Source of the DNA: Dolomedes plantarius
Taxonomy: Eukaryota; Arthropoda; Arachnida; Araneae; Dolomedidae
Direction: 5' to 3'
Assembly (NCBI GenBank): GCA_907164885.2
Contig: OU015492.1
Span: forward strand, 200,383,120 to 200,447,119
DNA length: 64,000 bases
Below the pieces are notes generated by a model that was not told the origin of the DNA, made no database searches, and saw nothing but the letters and a program-made list of their open reading frames with translations. The translations under genes and the position numbers were made by a program. Below, in pieces: positions 12,212-25,154 of this stretch (position 1 is the first letter of the stretch; each line of letters starts with the position of its first letter).

Positions 12212-14585
12212 TATAAAATAACCTTTATTTTCAACAGTTCATAGACATTTCCAAAATACTACGCATGCGAAGGGCATGCAAGTGCACAGTGATAAAACTG
12301 CAACCAGATAATCACTCAGTTTTAAAACTAAAGTATGTTCATTAAATCTCGAGAAATACAAAATGATGTTCCTTGTACAGGAAATGATTGTGGCTAATTA
12401 TCTATTACTACAAGATGGTAGTCGAAAGAAATCTCAATAATGACAGTAACAACAAACATTAGTGATTTCGTCAAAAAGATCATTTCTGAAATTGAAATTA
12501 GCTAGAGTTGAAAAAAAATGGAATGATAAAAATGGAATAAAAAATAAAATAATACTTAGAGTACAATTCAATGTCAATTGTTCATGCAAATTCAATTTGC
12601 GCGAATGAAAATGATTTTGTAACTAATCGACATAAGATTGAGGAAAATGTAAATTATGAATAAAATTTTAATAGATTTATTTATTACTAAACTAGAAAAG
12701 GCATGTATAAACATAAATAATAAAAATAATGTATCTCATGCTAAACTAGATAATATTCTCTAAAATTAATTGCATTAGAAGCAAAAAAAAAGTTAAAATT
12801 AAATTACGTAAGCATAAACAAACCTTACATTATAGCGATTTTTTCTAAATTTTAAAAAAGATCACTTTAATAATTAGTAAATTAAAAACTCCATTTAGGT
12901 TTCTAAAAGGTAGAAAAATCCATAATTCTGCAATGCAGTGGTCCTCAAGGGGAGTATTTTTTGTTTATATATATCCAAAATTTTTATTACTTTTTTTTGT
13001 ATCCCTGAGATATTGATTGAAGATCTAGACACTTGTTAAATATTGTTAAGTGCGCTTTTAACACAAAAATGCATGTAAAATTATCAAAATTTTCCTATTG
13101 GAAAATTGCTGTATTAATTCATAATATGAGGAATTATGTGTCTCTGATTATAATTCTACGTGAAGGTTCGGCAGAAAATTGTGTTAAATAAAGGTTTCGT
13201 TAATTGAATACAATTATATGTGGCTTACAAAGTTTGCTCTTTTTTTCAGAAATAACATTCAAGGCTTAAATGAAATGACTGGTGAATCGAAATTATTTGA
13301 CAGGAGGTAAAATCATAAGCTACTTATCACAAACTTTTCTAGTGAAGTAACTATTAACAAAACACAGTTTGAAGAATTAATATATTTCTATTTATTTCAG
13401 CAGTCTATATAAATTCTCACATGTTTATACAATTACTACTGCTCTGCAATTCTTCCAATCTACTATGAGGATTAAATCAGTGTTAATATTCCAGATAAAT
13501 CTAAAACACTATAATTTTACTGGAGCACTGTGGAAATTGAGAAGTTTACAAAAATGCCAGTTAGGGTTCAGTACAACTCATATTACCATGTACAAATACA
13601 TATATTTTTTCACAATCATTATAGTGGGCGTGGTTTTTTATCTTGCGGATATGTATTTTTTTATAATGTTACACGTAAGTCATATGCATCCCAAACAATA
13701 GTTTTCAAAAAATGTAATTAACATAGAGAGATAATTTAAAAATGAGAGGTATATTAAGTCATTTTTATTATCATGTATTCCATAACATACATCCAACTTT
13801 GTTTTTGTGTAAAGCAGAAATACAGTAAAAATTAAAGATAAACGTTATATGCTTTAAGTTATTTCTTGCTATCTTAGATTTTTGTTATATAAGACATACA
13901 ATTTCAAAGAAGCATGAAATTCCGTTAGAATGGCATTGCATGCTTAGTAATTTTATTTCCGCTATTTTAGAGTTCTCTCTAAATCCTAACATATATTTAA
14001 TGTAGAATTTTTGGTAAACAATAAATCATGAGAATAAATTCATTTTTCTCTGCAAGCACTTAATCTGTTGCCAAAATATCCTTTGGTGCGTTATGTTCCA
14101 TTCATTATGATCTGACAGATTTTAAATTATTTGAAAGTATGCCAAAAACGGTAAAATATGGGAAACGGTCATAGAAAATGCAATTGCGTTGAAAATATGC
14201 AAAACAGGCGAGAAGCAAAGCTTAAAAAAAACAAAGCTTTTTCCTTACTTTTTAAGTATGTGCAATGCAGCTTGTAGTTTGTGAAAAACATATATATTAG
14301 CCCTTCCACTTTGTGACTAAATTAAATATATTCTTGAATTATTTTTTTGTTTTTATTTGTGTTTAATTCTATTCCTGTTGTTTTATAACTAATTATAGAT
14401 CACGACAGTAACTTAATCAAAAAAAAAAACTTTTCACGAACCTCCTGAAGCCATTTGAATGGCATTTAAATTTAATATTTTTCTTACAGTGCATCAGACA
14501 CATTTTTTCCCGTGTACTAAAATAATAAAATTTATTTGGCTCGAAGAGGATATGTATAATACAATTAATAAAATATATCATCATC

Positions 14586-14587
<2 letters not shown>
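12212..14587. other. AT-rich spacer, no gene seen
   Basis: Only short open frames of AT-biased composition, for example near 13465-13720, which I do not recognise. No terminal repeats were seen. Confidence 0.45.
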
Positions 14588-14644
<57 letters not shown>

Positions 14645-14652
14645 ATCTATAT

Positions 14653-14692
<40 letters not shown>
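14588..14692. repeat. (TA)n microsatellite, interrupted
   Basis: Two TA runs separated by a short GTGTGTGTATCTATATCATC stretch. No adjoining transposon end was recognised. Confidence 0.95.
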
Positions 14693-14695
<3 letters not shown>

Positions 14696-15860
14696 CTTAG
14701 ACGTCTGTTATTTTTTGTGGGAAGATCAAATAGAAATTTCTATTTTAGAAATTTAAACATACCGAACACGTGTGATATAGGAGCATCAAAGCTGCGCCTA
14801 TCATGCATATGAAAATATTTAATCTCTAATCTTTCAACTGTAAAATCCATAGGTTTTTAAATTTATATAAAATGAAAAAATTGAGAAACTATTCCTATAT
14901 ATACGTTTGTGTGGGTGACTTGTTGAATAAAATATTAGACATTGAGTGTACGTTTCAAAAAGGAATTGGACGATTTAAGCTAATACCAAAAGAGCGACCC
15001 TGTCAGAGTTTCATCGATTTTTATTGCGATCAATGTATGTCACTCACGCGACAATTCTATGAAATTCAAAAAAACAGGGGGGAGGGGGTAAGGAAATGTA
15101 AAATGTTATCTCGGTTGGAAAGAGAAGCGCAGCTGTGCCATTGAAATAGCTTCTAGAGTAGGGAAGCTTTGAATTTCATAGTTTCTTTAAAGACACAGAA
15201 ATGCTTTTTAAAGAAAATGATCACCTGGAGAATTCCTCAGCAGTAATGATTTCTTATTCAACTCCTCCTATGCTACAAAATACCTAAAATTATTTTTCTA
15301 GGATATTGTGTTCCATCTGTTGAAATATGTTGAATATTATAGTCTAATGTGATTTATATCCCCCCACTGAAATAAATAAAAATATTTGTGCGATTTCAGT
15401 TCACTTAAAATCAAGCAGAATTCGTACTGGTAGAAAATAACCGAACCGCACAGCAAATATTGAATAAAAGATTTAAAGATAGCTCAAAAGGTCGCTGGAT
15501 TTTTGCTATGACTGTATTCTGAACTAGAAGAACGGGAAGTTCAACAGTTTGGTGACTTTCAAATAATTGCAAGCTTATTGTAGAAATGAATTTATTGAGA
15601 TGTGAAAATTTGTTGAGGTCAAAGCAACAGTATTTACTTACGCAGAGGAATGTCGGCATGTCTACATTGAAACTTGTAGATACACTCATAAAGAAATTAA
15701 CAAAATATGTGCGATCACAGTATCCAAGTTAAATGAGGCATATTCCAAGTTAAATGAGGCATATAGAAGCTGTGTATCACGTACAAACAGCGAGCAAGGT
15801 TTTACGTGTCTCCTACTACAAGTCTACATGCTTACTGAGTTACTTCGCCTGAAGGGGGAG
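14693..15860. other. Spacer with a 21-bp tandem duplication
   Basis: A 90-codon open frame at 14872-15144 (plus strand) resembles nothing I know and has no supporting context. At about 15722-15763 the word TCCAAGTTAAATGAGGCATA is repeated twice in a row. Otherwise nothing was identified. Confidence 0.4.
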
Positions 15861-16567
15861 TAGGGATGGCAAAAACTTGAGAAGTATCGCTATCTGTTGA
15901 CAATGATAATAGTTAATTAAACTTAAGTAGGAAATACGCAAAAATAGAAAATTAAAATCCAACAATATTTTACTTCTAAATTTCCTTATAATATTACATA
16001 TGGCACTGAAAGTGAGACCAGCCCATGAATCACTGAAGACCAGCCGCTACGTAGCAATACCTGAATACGCAGTCGAGGGTTAATTTCCCAGGTTCGGGGA
16101 CATTTTTCATTGCTGTGGGGCTCGAGGATGCCGGACAAATACTACAGATTTGTCATCCACTGAAGGCACCCCAAGCCCCCTGAAAGGGAGTCAAATGTAA
16201 CTGTGTAACACTTAGAAAGTCATGACTTGTTCTCGAATTGCTGTAATTTTGCTGAAAATTTCTATCGCAAATTTTGCCTGCATTTAAGCTGAAGGCGCTT
16301 CTTTTACATCATACCTTGAATCCTTTCTGAACTTTTTTCTGTTATATTCTTTTTTAACAGAAATTTAATCTATAGATGTATAATTCTCTTGCATCGATAC
16401 TTTTATTATAATTGATATAAAACTCCTGTGTTGAAAGCTAAATATGTTTAAAGAAATAGAGCTTCCGGTGGTTTACTGCTCCAGTGTATCCAGAAAGTTA
16501 GTTTAATTCTATGCCTGGAAAAAAAACGCAACGACAGGTTGATAGTAGGGATCTGTTGTGAAATACT

Positions 16568-17213
16568 GTTGTGAAAATCTGTTGTGAACGACAGGTTGAT
16601 AGTAGGATATCTGTTGTGAAAAACATTTGAGCCATTGCTCAATCGCTCTTTTAACATAAAAGACACTGTTTCGTACTTCTTATCTATCATTGAATATGTT
16701 GTTCTTCGTGATGGAACAGTATATAAGGGCACAGTTACTTTTAACAAGTGTTTAAAACCCTCGTCTTCAATGACTGTTGTGAAATCTGTTGTGAAAATCT
16801 GTTGTGAACGACAGGTTGATAGTAGGATATCTGTTGTGAAAAACATTTGAGACATTGCTCAATCGCTCTTTTAACATAAAAGACACTGTTTCGTACTTCT
16901 TATCTATCATTGAATATGTTGTTCTTCGTGATGGAACAGTATATAAGGGCACAGTTACTTTTAACAAGTGTTTAAAACCCTCGTCTTCAATGACTGTTGT
17001 GAAATCTGTTGTGAAAATCTGTTGTGAACGACAGGTTGATAGTAGGATATCTGTTGTGAGAAACATTTGAGACATTGCTCAATCGCTCTTTTAACATAAA
17101 AGACACTGTTTCGTACTTCTTATCTATCATTGAATATGTTGTTCTTCGTGATGGAACAGTATATAAGGGCACAGTTACTTTTAACAAGTGTTTAAAACCC
17201 TCGTCTTCAATGA
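16568..17213. repeat. Three-copy tandem repeat, 220-bp unit, inside hAT coding sequence
   Basis: The same block recurs at a spacing of exactly 220 bp (ACAGGTTGATAGTAGGATAT at 16811 and 17031; the 16591 copy starts with it too). Copies differ at only a few bases. Unit edges fall in short direct repeats of CTGTTGTGAAA. Because 220 is not divisible by three, each copy is shifted one frame relative to the last. Confidence 0.93.
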
Positions 17214-17640
17214 CTGAAACTGGCTGAAAATCTCTACATACTATGTAAAGAATAGCTTGAGAAATTTTGCCGTGCATATCTCAACCATCGTTAAAAGAAA
17301 TCACATTTGTGAAACTGTTTATCAAACTCTTTTGATGGAATCTAGGAATATTGGAATACGGACTTACGGCTTCTTCTCTATGCTCCGTTTCAGTCACCGA
17401 AATGCTTGGAATGGCTGGGGCTGCAGCATCTGGATTGTGTGGTTTACTTTTTGCCTTGGGATTCATTAATGACTCAATATAGTCGTTGTAAATATCACCA
17501 TACTTTGCCTTCAAATGTCCAGATAAATTCGTGGTATTGCGAGAAGTTTGAGGGACTTAAGGTAAATATTCCATTTCACCAATTTGTCAGAGGTTTTCGA
17601 AAAATATTTCCAAACGGCACTTTAGGAGGCATCTTACTAA
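16575..17640 (-). pseudogene. hAT transposase N-terminal fragment with BED-like zinc finger
   Basis: Reading from 17640 leftward, a start MPPK leads into VWKYFSKTSDKLVKWNIYLK, then after a one-base frameshift NTTNLSGHLKAKYGDIYNDY. This is a BED zinc finger in which the first two Cys positions have become Trp and Tyr, so it should not bind zinc. After a low-complexity linker and a stop near 17279, the frame resumes with GKISQAILYIVCRDFQPVSV, IEDEGFKHLLKVTVPLYTVP and SRRTTYSMIDKKYE, the segment that precedes the catalytic core in hAT/ZBED transposases. This segment is then present three times in tandem. No DDE catalytic domain or C-terminal dimerisation region follows. Family assignment is confident; function is lost. 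Confidence 0.8.
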
Positions 17641-17929
17641 TAACATGAGAGTTAACTTATATAAAAACAGAACAAAACAAAAACTTAAACTTCCGCTCTC
17701 GTGTTTATACTATTTATAACATAATACCCCAAGAAAGGTTCTGGAGTTTCGAGAACATTCCAAGCGCTCTAATTGGTTCATTGGTTGTTGATTGCCATTT
17801 GTCTCGTTCCTAAAGTATCGTCCAACCTTTTGTATTCGTCCTTTTCAGAATTCAGACTTACATTTACTGGGTGCGAAAACTATGCTACGTGGTTAATTTA
17901 TTTTTATTATGGTACTTTTCATTTAAAAA

Positions 17930-18065
17930 AACATCGAAACAACGCAAAACATCGAGTTCAAATCATCGATGTTAAAAAAACATCGGCTTCAATAAATCGA
18001 TGTTTATAACATCGATGATTTTATCAAAACATCGATATTTTGAAAACATCGACATCGATGTCGCA
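17930..18065. promoter_or_regulatory. Subterminal ACATCGAT repeat cluster of the hAT end
   Basis: At least eight variants of AACATCGA(T) in either orientation are packed in about 135 bp next to the right terminus. hAT transposases are known to bind short subterminal repeats of this kind; that these are binding sites is inference. Confidence 0.55.
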
Positions 18066-18334
18066 TCCCTAGTTGACAGTGTGGTATTACAAGCAGCTAC
18101 AACATCATCAATATCTGATGAGTGCTATAAAAGAACACGTCTCAGATAGTGTACATATCAACTGCAAGCACTTCATATACAGTCAAAAAACATCCAGTGT
18201 CAAAGAACTATCAACGGATATCTAATCTCTACTGGTTTGGGTGATGCCGAAAGGCCTAACTCCCAAGAGCGGGCATTGGATAAACAATAGACTTCTGACT
18301 TCGGCTGATCCGGATCCTTTCGGTCCTCAGAAGC

Positions 18335-18643
18335 TGTATCCCCCGCTCCCTTCCTTCAGCCGTCCACTCGTGTTATTCTGGAAAATCTCCTGGTGGTGCC
18401 TTTACAACTAAAGGGGACATGGCTGTCAATGTCACCATCAGTAGACTCATGAGTGGACATATCGGGAGCCTTATTTTTATCAAAGGACAGAAAACTTTTC
18501 GAAGCTGCACAAAATGTGCTTCAGCACCATCTTCACCTGTCCACCTATTGAAATGCGTGGAGCTGCTGCAGGATAACCTATTTATTGCGCCTCTTCTCGT
18601 GTATGACTTATTGAGAGTCCACGACATCTTGGATTTGGTTTAG
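18335..18643 (+). pseudogene. Non-LTR retrotransposon (Jockey-like) ORF2 C-terminal fragment
   Basis: The plus-strand frame reads CYSGKSPGGAFTTKGD, then ISRLMSGHIGSLIFIKGQK, a Cys/His motif CTKCASAPSSPVHLLKC (C-x2-C ... H-x3-C), and ends PLLVYDLLRVHDILDLV with a stop. This is the C-terminal zinc-knuckle region found after the RNase H domain in arthropod LINE ORF2 proteins. The reverse transcriptase and endonuclease parts are missing, as expected of a fragment. The 5' limit is approximate. Confidence 0.7.
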
Positions 18644-18803
18644 CCTTCGCCCAGACCTTGAGAAATAATCCACAACAATAACAACAACATAAAATATCAC
18701 ACTCTATTTTTTGAATGCTTAACATTTTGTTAATATTTTCTCAGCGCTAAAATATCTGTATCCCCTTTAAGAACAGCAATAATTCTTCTGCTTTCTATAT
18801 ATA

Positions 18804-19853
<1,050 letters not shown>

Positions 19854-20684
19854 TATATATTTAAAAGCACGGAACAGAAATAAAAAAAATTATACTAAAA
19901 TGTATTTTCACCTTACATTCTGAGGCAGAAAAAGAGACGCGTAAAATAGTATATTGCTCTATTTTCGTAAATCGGTCACTAAATACTTCCCAGCGAGATA
20001 TGGGAGCGATCGGAAATTCAGCTTCACTGTACAGTCTTACGTATTCTGTAAGAAAATGTAATTAGAGTTTCTCATCCGAAAAGATAAGTGCTACATTTTT
20101 AGAAAAGGTTGAGCCTTAAGCTGAAATTACTAAAACGTCATTTTGGCAAAATCATCGACCGTTAAAACTTTGAATATGCAAATTTCGATGATGCAAATCG
20201 CCCAGGCTTGTCCGTAAGCGTTTTTATACGATTAAAGTATATCAAAGCATTGACAGCCGCCAGTCATTCGGTACTTCAGAAATAAGAAATGAATTTTTTC
20301 GTTCTTAGAGCACTAGAATATAAGGGCTTATGATTTGTATTCTTATATTTGATAGAATAGGTTTTCGTATTTATGAAACTCTGGGTTTTTGCTTATGTAT
20401 TGTGAAATGGCTTATCCAAAACTTTGTGGACATTAATAATAATTCCCAAAGCAATTGAACTTCACCAGAAGATTCTTAAAACAATCTGTCATTGCGAACA
20501 ATTTTTAGGCCCATCTACTATCTACGATGCCAATGATTAAACTGTACATTGTTGCCTTAATAACAAGCCGAGTAACTCGCACGTTCCACTTTTTAACGGA
20601 TGAAAAAAAGCTGATTTATTCGACACTGAAAATATAAATTATTACCGTTTATTCTTAAATATAAATGTTAAAGTGTTCTTATTG

Positions 20685-20687
<3 letters not shown>
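19854..20687. other. Spacer, nothing identified
   Basis: Mixed composition. No open frame or terminal repeat that I recognise. Confidence 0.45.
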
Positions 20688-20733
<46 letters not shown>

Positions 20734-21138
20734 CTTGTCTGTTTGTTTATCCGCTATAGAATCATAGACTGTTTCACCCACCGGGACCAAATTCGGCACA
20801 GTTAATGTTTAGGAACCGAGAAACTTAAATCAGGAAAAACGAAATTTGGGGCTCAATTAGTTTTTTTTAAATTAATTTTTTAATGATTTTTGTGCCCCTA
20901 AGCTCACCTCTTAAATATGGATACAGTCCCTTCACCACAACCAGTTTAACTCGATACGCGGGGGAAAAGAAGTTTGTTCTGAGGGGTGGTTTGAGAGTTT
21001 GTCTGGAGGGTGACGTGGGGGGGGGAGGGCGAAGTGTTTATTCTGCGGGGCGTGCAGCCCAGTATTTTATTTTGATGGAACGCATGAAAAATTTTATATC
21101 TATATATCTACCCGGGCAACGCCGGGCAATAATGCTAG
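20688..21138 (+). mobile_element. Helitron-like element, family B, copy 2
   Basis: Starts in a TA run (20688-20730), continues GAGCTTGTCTGTTTG, and ends with hairpin CCCGGGCAACGCCGGG and CTAG at 21135-21138, followed by T. It is closely similar to 9788-10187. A guanine-rich tract at 21008-21029 is kept. It is non-autonomous. Family C begins only four bases downstream. Confidence 0.82.
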
Positions 21139-21789
21139 TATATCTAATATATAAAAATGAATGTTTGTATCTCTGTAATTGTATAGAAATCCACAGTTTA
21201 GGAGCAACGATCGTGAAATTTTACATACAGGCGTCTTTAAAAACAGCCGAGGGTCTGAAGAACTTCAAAAATCGAAATTAATTACCGTTGATTTTTAATT
21301 AATAAAAAACCAAAAATTTTGAAACTAAATGTAAGATGTTACACTTTGTGGAATCACCACTCTGAATATGGCGTCCACGTTAGGCTTAGCTGGCAAACAG
21401 CGAGCGAAAAGATAAAAATAAATAAAATCAAAAAGTTTCAAGTTATATATTAAACCAGAATAATAAATGAAAATAATAATCTTTCAAGTCAGATTTTATA
21501 CTCTAAAATAAATCGGATCCAACGGCATATTGACACTATCACACGCGATGGAAAATTCGAATCAACCACGCTAAGTGTCACAAGATCATTTTTAATCGCT
21601 ACTGCAACCCCCCTCGCTTATGTCTTTGTGTCTATTGAAGAGTTAAAGACTAAGCTTCTATCCTGCTAACTTATTTCTCACTTAAAACTCCTCTTACTCC
21701 ATAAATACATGTATATTCACCAACCCATAGCAACTTTCCAGTAATTTTAATACAAATATTCTCCTATTTACACAATACACCAGCATGTT

Positions 21790-21862
21790 ATTGTGGCGCA
21801 TTCGGTAAGAGCGTTAATTTACTATACAACATGACGCGGGTTCGAATACGGATCGTACAGAT
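21790..21862 (+). other. tRNA-like sequence (SINE head or decayed tRNA)
   Basis: The stretch TGGCGCATTCGGTAAGAGCG resembles an A-box and D-arm, and GCGGGTTCGAATACGG contains a B-box. Acceptor and T stems do not pair properly, so I do not call a tRNA gene. It lies inside the family-C Helitron. Confidence 0.4.
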
Positions 21863-22910
21863 TTTGCTAAACCTGTATTTTCAGCTTTTTTATGGAGGCT
21901 TTTTTGTTTCAGCTTTTATTTTATTATTTTTTAAATTATTATTATTATTATTTTTATTTATTATTTTTTTTAATTATTTTTATTTTATTTTATTATTTTT
22001 AAAAATTATTATTTTTATTTTATTTTATTTTTCATATTATTAATGTGTATAACATTCCGTATACTTTTTTTTCTATGTTATTTATACTGTGTTTATTTTT
22101 TTAATGGATTTTGGTAGGTTTATTATAAATTTATGTATTTTATGTTTTACTTTTCAGGAATTTTTGCTCCAATGATAAAGGCTAAATCTTTTCTATGTTA
22201 TTTATACTGTAATTAGTTTTTAAATGGATTTTGGTTAACAAACATTCGACAATTTGACATTTTTACTTTTCAGCTTTACTTTCCTAAAGACAATTTGACA
22301 TTTTTCCTTTTCAGCTTTTAGTGGTTTATTATAAATGTATATATTTTATGCTTTACTTTTCAGGGTTTTTTTGCTCCAATGATGAAACGCTAAATCTAGC
22401 TGAATTCTGAAGATATTATTGTAAATTTATGGTTTTTTATGTTGGGTTTTCTTTTTATTCATGTGTATAACATTTCACATGCTTTTTATTCTATGATATT
22501 TATACTGTGTTTAGTTTTTAAATTGATTTTGGTTAACAAACATTCTTAAAATCCTGGGCAACGCCGGATAAATTATCACCTGTGTAGGTTGATAATTTAT
22601 AAATTTTAAAACTGTTACCACATGTATATTTACAGATCCACAAGAACTTTCCAATATTTTTAATTAATAAATAACCAACAACTCTCGATTCACAAGCGTA
22701 CAGTAGATGGCGCCACTATTTTAATTTTTTGTGTGTCTATTTCGTTGTTATGTGACGATAAATTTATTTAAAGTACCAGATAAAGAAATCACATGATCAG
22801 CGTTTAATAAATTAAATTGTAAAAATTAATCTTTAAAAATTCACCAAAAATTAGAAAATGGAGGTAAAGATGCGAAAAGAATTTCATTTTAAAGGAATTT
22901 TTATGATCTT

Positions 22911-23089
22911 TTTCGTGATATAAATTTTACAACCCTCAAATTATTATTTTAAATGCAAACTTGAAAAAAGTTACAAAAACAGATTAAAAATTTAATTTAA
23001 AAAAATCTAAGAAGAATTTTTTAAAAATCTTTCTTAGTGCACCCCTACATTATAAGAAGAATCGCCATGCAAAATTTCAGTCCTTTAGG
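22911..23089. repeat. 179-bp direct repeat, left copy
   Basis: Matches 23501-23679 with one substitution and no indel, at an exact offset of 590 bp. Its left flank is normal family-A sequence; its right flank is foreign. Confidence 0.93.
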
Positions 23090-23500
23090 CTATGTACACA
23101 TGAGAGCGTTGCAACGCGCGCTCTGGGGCAGTTGACTACTGTTTTTTGACAGGCATATTTCTATTTTTTTACAAAGTGCAGAATAAATAAGATATATATG
23201 AAATACATGAATTTTTCAAAATGAACTTATGCGAAATTTTCAAATGTTATTATTTTTTAATTTTTTTAAACATTTGAATTAAAATAAGGGAGTTTGATGT
23301 TACATGAAAGATACGCAACTTCGTGCCCAATATGCTAATGTATATTTTTTATTTTATGATTTATGTATTTTATTATTTTTCTGATATAGAACCACAATAA
23401 TACATTCCCTGAGTACATTATAAATTTACATTTCTTTAAATTTTCTCTCCCCTTTCTATCTACAGATGATATTTTTTTAATGTAATATTTTTTGAATGTT

Positions 23501-23679
23501 TTTCGTGATATAAATTTTACAACCCTCAAATTATTATTTTAAATGCAAACTTGAAAAAAGTTACAAAAACAGATTAAAAATTTAATTTAAAAAAATCTAA
23601 GAAGAATTTTTCAAAAATCTTTCTTAGTGCACCCCTACATTATAAGAAGAATCGCCATGCAAAATTTCAGTCCTTTAGG
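23501..23679. repeat. 179-bp direct repeat, right copy
   Basis: Partner of 22911-23089. Here the right flank is normal family-A sequence and the left flank is foreign, so the pair brackets an inserted 411-bp segment. Confidence 0.93.
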
Positions 23680-25154
23680 TTCAACGGTTTGGTCTGTACT
23701 TTGTATGTCAGTCAGTCAATCAGTCAGTTAGTCAGTTACGGAACTGTTTTATATATATATAGATTTTTATTACTATCTCTATATCGTAACGTTAACTTCA
23801 TGCGCACACATTATTTTTAACTGGCATTCAATTGGCTGTTAAAACTTTATATTTACATCCTATTTAAAAGAAGTAGGGTGTAAATTGTAGGGTGGAAAGT
23901 TGGTAAAATTAAAATTTTGTGCAATGTATTTTAATTTCTCGATTAAAAGTAGTTTTTTTTCTAAAAATCAATTTATTTCGCTTGAAAAGCTAAATATTTT
24001 ATGCACGCGGTTTATATTATTATTACTATCTTTATATTGTAACGTTAACTTCATGCGCGAGCATTATTTTCTTATGCTTTTTTTATTATTATCATCTTTA
24101 TAATAGCTTTATTTTCATATGGTTTTAAGCAACTATCGTTGTTATTCATATTATGTTGGTTTTTTATTAATTAAAAATTAAGGGAAATTAATTTCGATTC
24201 CGGAAGTTCTTATCTTTATTTTCATATGCTTTTTCATTTACGAATTATTCAAATGTTGGTTAAAAAACTTTTGCGCAATTTATATATTTGTGTGTGTTTA
24301 ATTATTGAAATTAATAAATTTATATTTCTGGAGAGGATGTTTCAGATTTTAGTGGTACTATGATGAAAGGCTGAATATACCAAAATTCTGAGGAGTTTAT
24401 TATGGAGAGAAAAGGAATTTAATATGTAGAGGATGTTTATAGGAGTTAAATGTGGAGAGGAGTTGAATGGTTTGCAGCCCTCAATCAAACACTTCATTTT
24501 TTTAAGAGGCAACGCTGCAGTCATATCATTGTTCTATTGGAAATTTCTGCTGAACCTGTAATTGCAGCTTTTTTTTACCCCAATGATGAAAGGCTAATTC
24601 TAGCTGAATTCTGAGGAGTTTATTATAAATTTATATATTTATAGATTTCACAAGGTTTTTTTTTCTATGTTATTTATACTGTGCTTAGTTTTAAATTAAT
24701 TTTGGTTAACAAACATTAGAGAATTTGACATTTTTACTTTTCAGATTTTAGTATTAAAATGATGAAAGGCTGAAATTCTGAGACGTGTATAACATTTCAC
24801 ATATATTTTTTATGTTATTTATACTGTGTTAATTTTTAAATTGATTTTGGTTAACAACAAACATTCTTAAAATCCCGGGCATCGTCGGGTACTTCAGCTA
24901 GTATATATATATATATATATGCAATCTTGTTATGTCATTAAGCATGTTTATAATTAAAATGGAGTTACATGGTTAGCAATAATCAAGTTATGGAATAAGA
25001 ATTGTTTTTGGATGAATTAAATTTTTTTGAGTTATAAAGTTTGACAGAGTTGTACAGGGACCATAAACCAATGAAAAAACATGAAAATCCCTTAATCCTA
25101 TTTTTTGGAGTTATTTGGTTTGCTAATTAGGCAACGATATACACCAATGCATAA

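Larger units (their letters stand above)
15861..18071 (-). mobile_element. hAT-type transposon remnant
   Basis: The right end, read inward, starts TAGGGATGCGACATCGATGT. The left end at 15861 starts TAGGGATGGCAAAAACTTGA. Only the first eight bases agree, but TAGGGATG is a usual hAT terminus and the element contains an hAT transposase fragment. No 8-bp target duplication is visible (right flank GTTGACAG, left flank different), so the two ends may not belong to a single intact insertion. The left 600 bp show no transposase. The extent is therefore tentative; the hAT identity of the inner part is firmer. Confidence 0.5.
22733..23763 (-). mobile_element. Helitron-like element, family A, copy 3 (3'-truncated, interrupted)
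   Basis: The minus-strand 5' end TCTATATATATATAAAACAG is at 23763. The 3' end with hairpin and CTAG is absent; homology starts at about 22733. A 411-bp foreign segment (23090-23500) lies inside, and 179 bp of the Helitron are present on both sides of it. Confidence 0.8.
21143..24901 (+). mobile_element. Helitron-like element, family C, composite
   Basis: Begins TCTAATATATAAAAATGAAT at 21143 after A, a classic Helitron 5' end. The last matching 3' end is CCCGGGCATCGTCGGG followed by CAGCTAG at 24901 and T. Inside, the module around TTGATTTTGGTTAACAAACA is repeated near 22220, 22540, 24700 and 24850, and a hairpin-like TGGGCAACGCCGGA occurs at 22557 without a CTAG. The span may therefore be several related elements or internally duplicated 3' ends rather than one. 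A family-A copy is nested inside at 22733-23763. No Rep/helicase coding was seen. Confidence 0.6.

Noticed and set aside
16010..16210. Possible SINE or tRNA-derived unit (GGTTCGGGGAC, CCCCAAGCCCCCTGAAAGGG)
   Set aside because: Composition is unusual, but there is no clear A-box, tail or target duplication, and no second copy in the window.
16448..17277. Overlapping 70-135 codon frames on both strands in the 220-bp array, some with a TATATAAGG box-like word
   Set aside because: The minus-strand content is hAT transposase. The plus-strand frames are antisense shadows repeated by the array, and the TATA-like word is coding sequence on the other strand.
21790..21862. tRNA gene
   Set aside because: A- and B-box-like words are present, but stems do not pair and no clear anticodon loop forms. 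Recorded only as tRNA-like.
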